Assembly (NCBI GenBank): GCA_029001845.1
Contig: JAREWP010000046.1
Location: 1-32,098 of the forward strand
DNA from: Candidatus Magnetocorallium paracelense
GTDB lineage: Bacteria; Nitrospirota; Thermodesulfovibrionia; Thermodesulfovibrionales; Magnetobacteriaceae
DNA: 32,098 nucleotides
Reading direction: 5' to 3'
Part shown: positions 31,873 through 32,098 of the stretch, in pieces
Position numbering within the stretch: position 1 is the first letter of the stretch
Layout of the letters: each line of letters opens with the position of its first letter
The notes under the pieces: generated by a model
Seen by the model: only the letters and a program-made list of their open reading frames with translations
Database searches by the model: none
Told to the model about the DNA's origin: nothing
Position numbers and translations under genes: made by a program

Positions 31873-32098
31873 TTATACCGGTATCGGTACCGGATTTTGA
31901 GATCGTTCCCACAGAGTTTGGAGTCGTAGCGTATCCATTATCGTCTGAGATGTTTTCAGGATTATTTCTCTGCCTGTATTTACAATCTTTGCCGCAAAAT
32001 CCAGTGCTTTTCTCCTCACTGTCGTTGCATAACTCCCTACAGGTATTACCTCTTCCAAAACATCTTCTTTAAATGTCTCAAATAAAAAAAACGATATA
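31873..32098 (-). CDS. C-terminal part of a transposase, IS1380-like, cut by the window edge
   Basis: The frame runs in from the window end (LFETFKEDVLEEVIP, SYATTVRRKALDFAAKIV, TGREIILKTS) and stops at 31873. The order of a helix with TVRRK, AAKIVxTGREIILK and a short tail matches the C termini of IS1380-group transposases of the IS4 superfamily. The catalytic residues would lie beyond the window. Whether the element is complete cannot be judged. Confidence 0.6.
   Translation of the reverse strand, partial: ISFFLFETFKEDVLEEVIPVGSYATTVRRKALDFAAKIVNTGREIILKTSQTIMDTLRLQTLWERSQNPVPIPV

Overview
The window looks like a moderately AT-rich stretch of a Gram-negative, probably anaerobic bacterium. 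The evidence is a complete two-iron superoxide reductase, an outer-membrane barrel gene fused by overlap to two pentaheme c-type cytochromes, a type II secretion pseudopilin, several lipoproteins, a TAXI-type TRAP transporter and a stand-alone phosphate acetyltransferase. This fits lineages such as Desulfobacterota or Nitrospirota, but the sequence does not fix the taxon.

Layout. 1-4.65 kb (+): the end of a modular type I polyketide synthase (AT end, DH, KR, ACP), then a cupin and an aldo/keto-reductase-like protein with an altered active site; this is the downstream edge of a biosynthetic locus. 4.6-5.4 kb (-): an exported protein-L-isoaspartate methyltransferase. 5.4-6.56 kb: a gene-free stretch with four unrelated inverted-repeat elements. 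6.56-10.5 kb (+): a GH57 family glycosidase and a long-chain acyl-CoA synthetase, each behind a good sigma70-like promoter. 10.5-10.78 kb: an inverted-repeat element. 10.78-12.5 kb (-): a two-gene operon of DAHP synthase and a shortened prephenate-dehydratase-like ACT protein. 12.7-16.6 kb (+): a membrane methyltransferase-like protein and a TAXI/TRAP pair. 16.7-17.7 kb: an Rpn-family nuclease gene. 17.8-20.0 kb: pta. 20.0-20.56 kb: nested repeats. 20.56-23.5 kb (+): barrel, periplasmic pentaheme cytochrome, lipoprotein pentaheme cytochrome and a small lipoprotein. 23.5-25.8 kb: a cyclic-nucleotide-binding protein, an XRE regulator remnant, an orphan GspG and superoxide reductase. 26.0-27.7 kb: a polytopic membrane protein whose 5' end abuts a small inverted-repeat element. 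27.8-29.9 kb (-): an ATP-grasp ligase overlapping miaA. 30.1 kb to the end (-): insertion-sequence wreckage around a radical SAM/SPASM gene tail.

Co-operating sets visible here are the PKS edge, the DAHP synthase/ACT pair, the SBP/permease pair, the compact porin-cytochrome conduit (the best candidate for a coherent and possibly under-described system), and the ATP-grasp/MiaA pair (an unusual, translationally coupled operon). Small inverted-repeat elements are unusually frequent. One family, with a core like AACTGTTCACAG, occurs at least four times, and one copy carries a second element inserted in it. No rRNA, tRNA or CRISPR was recognised.
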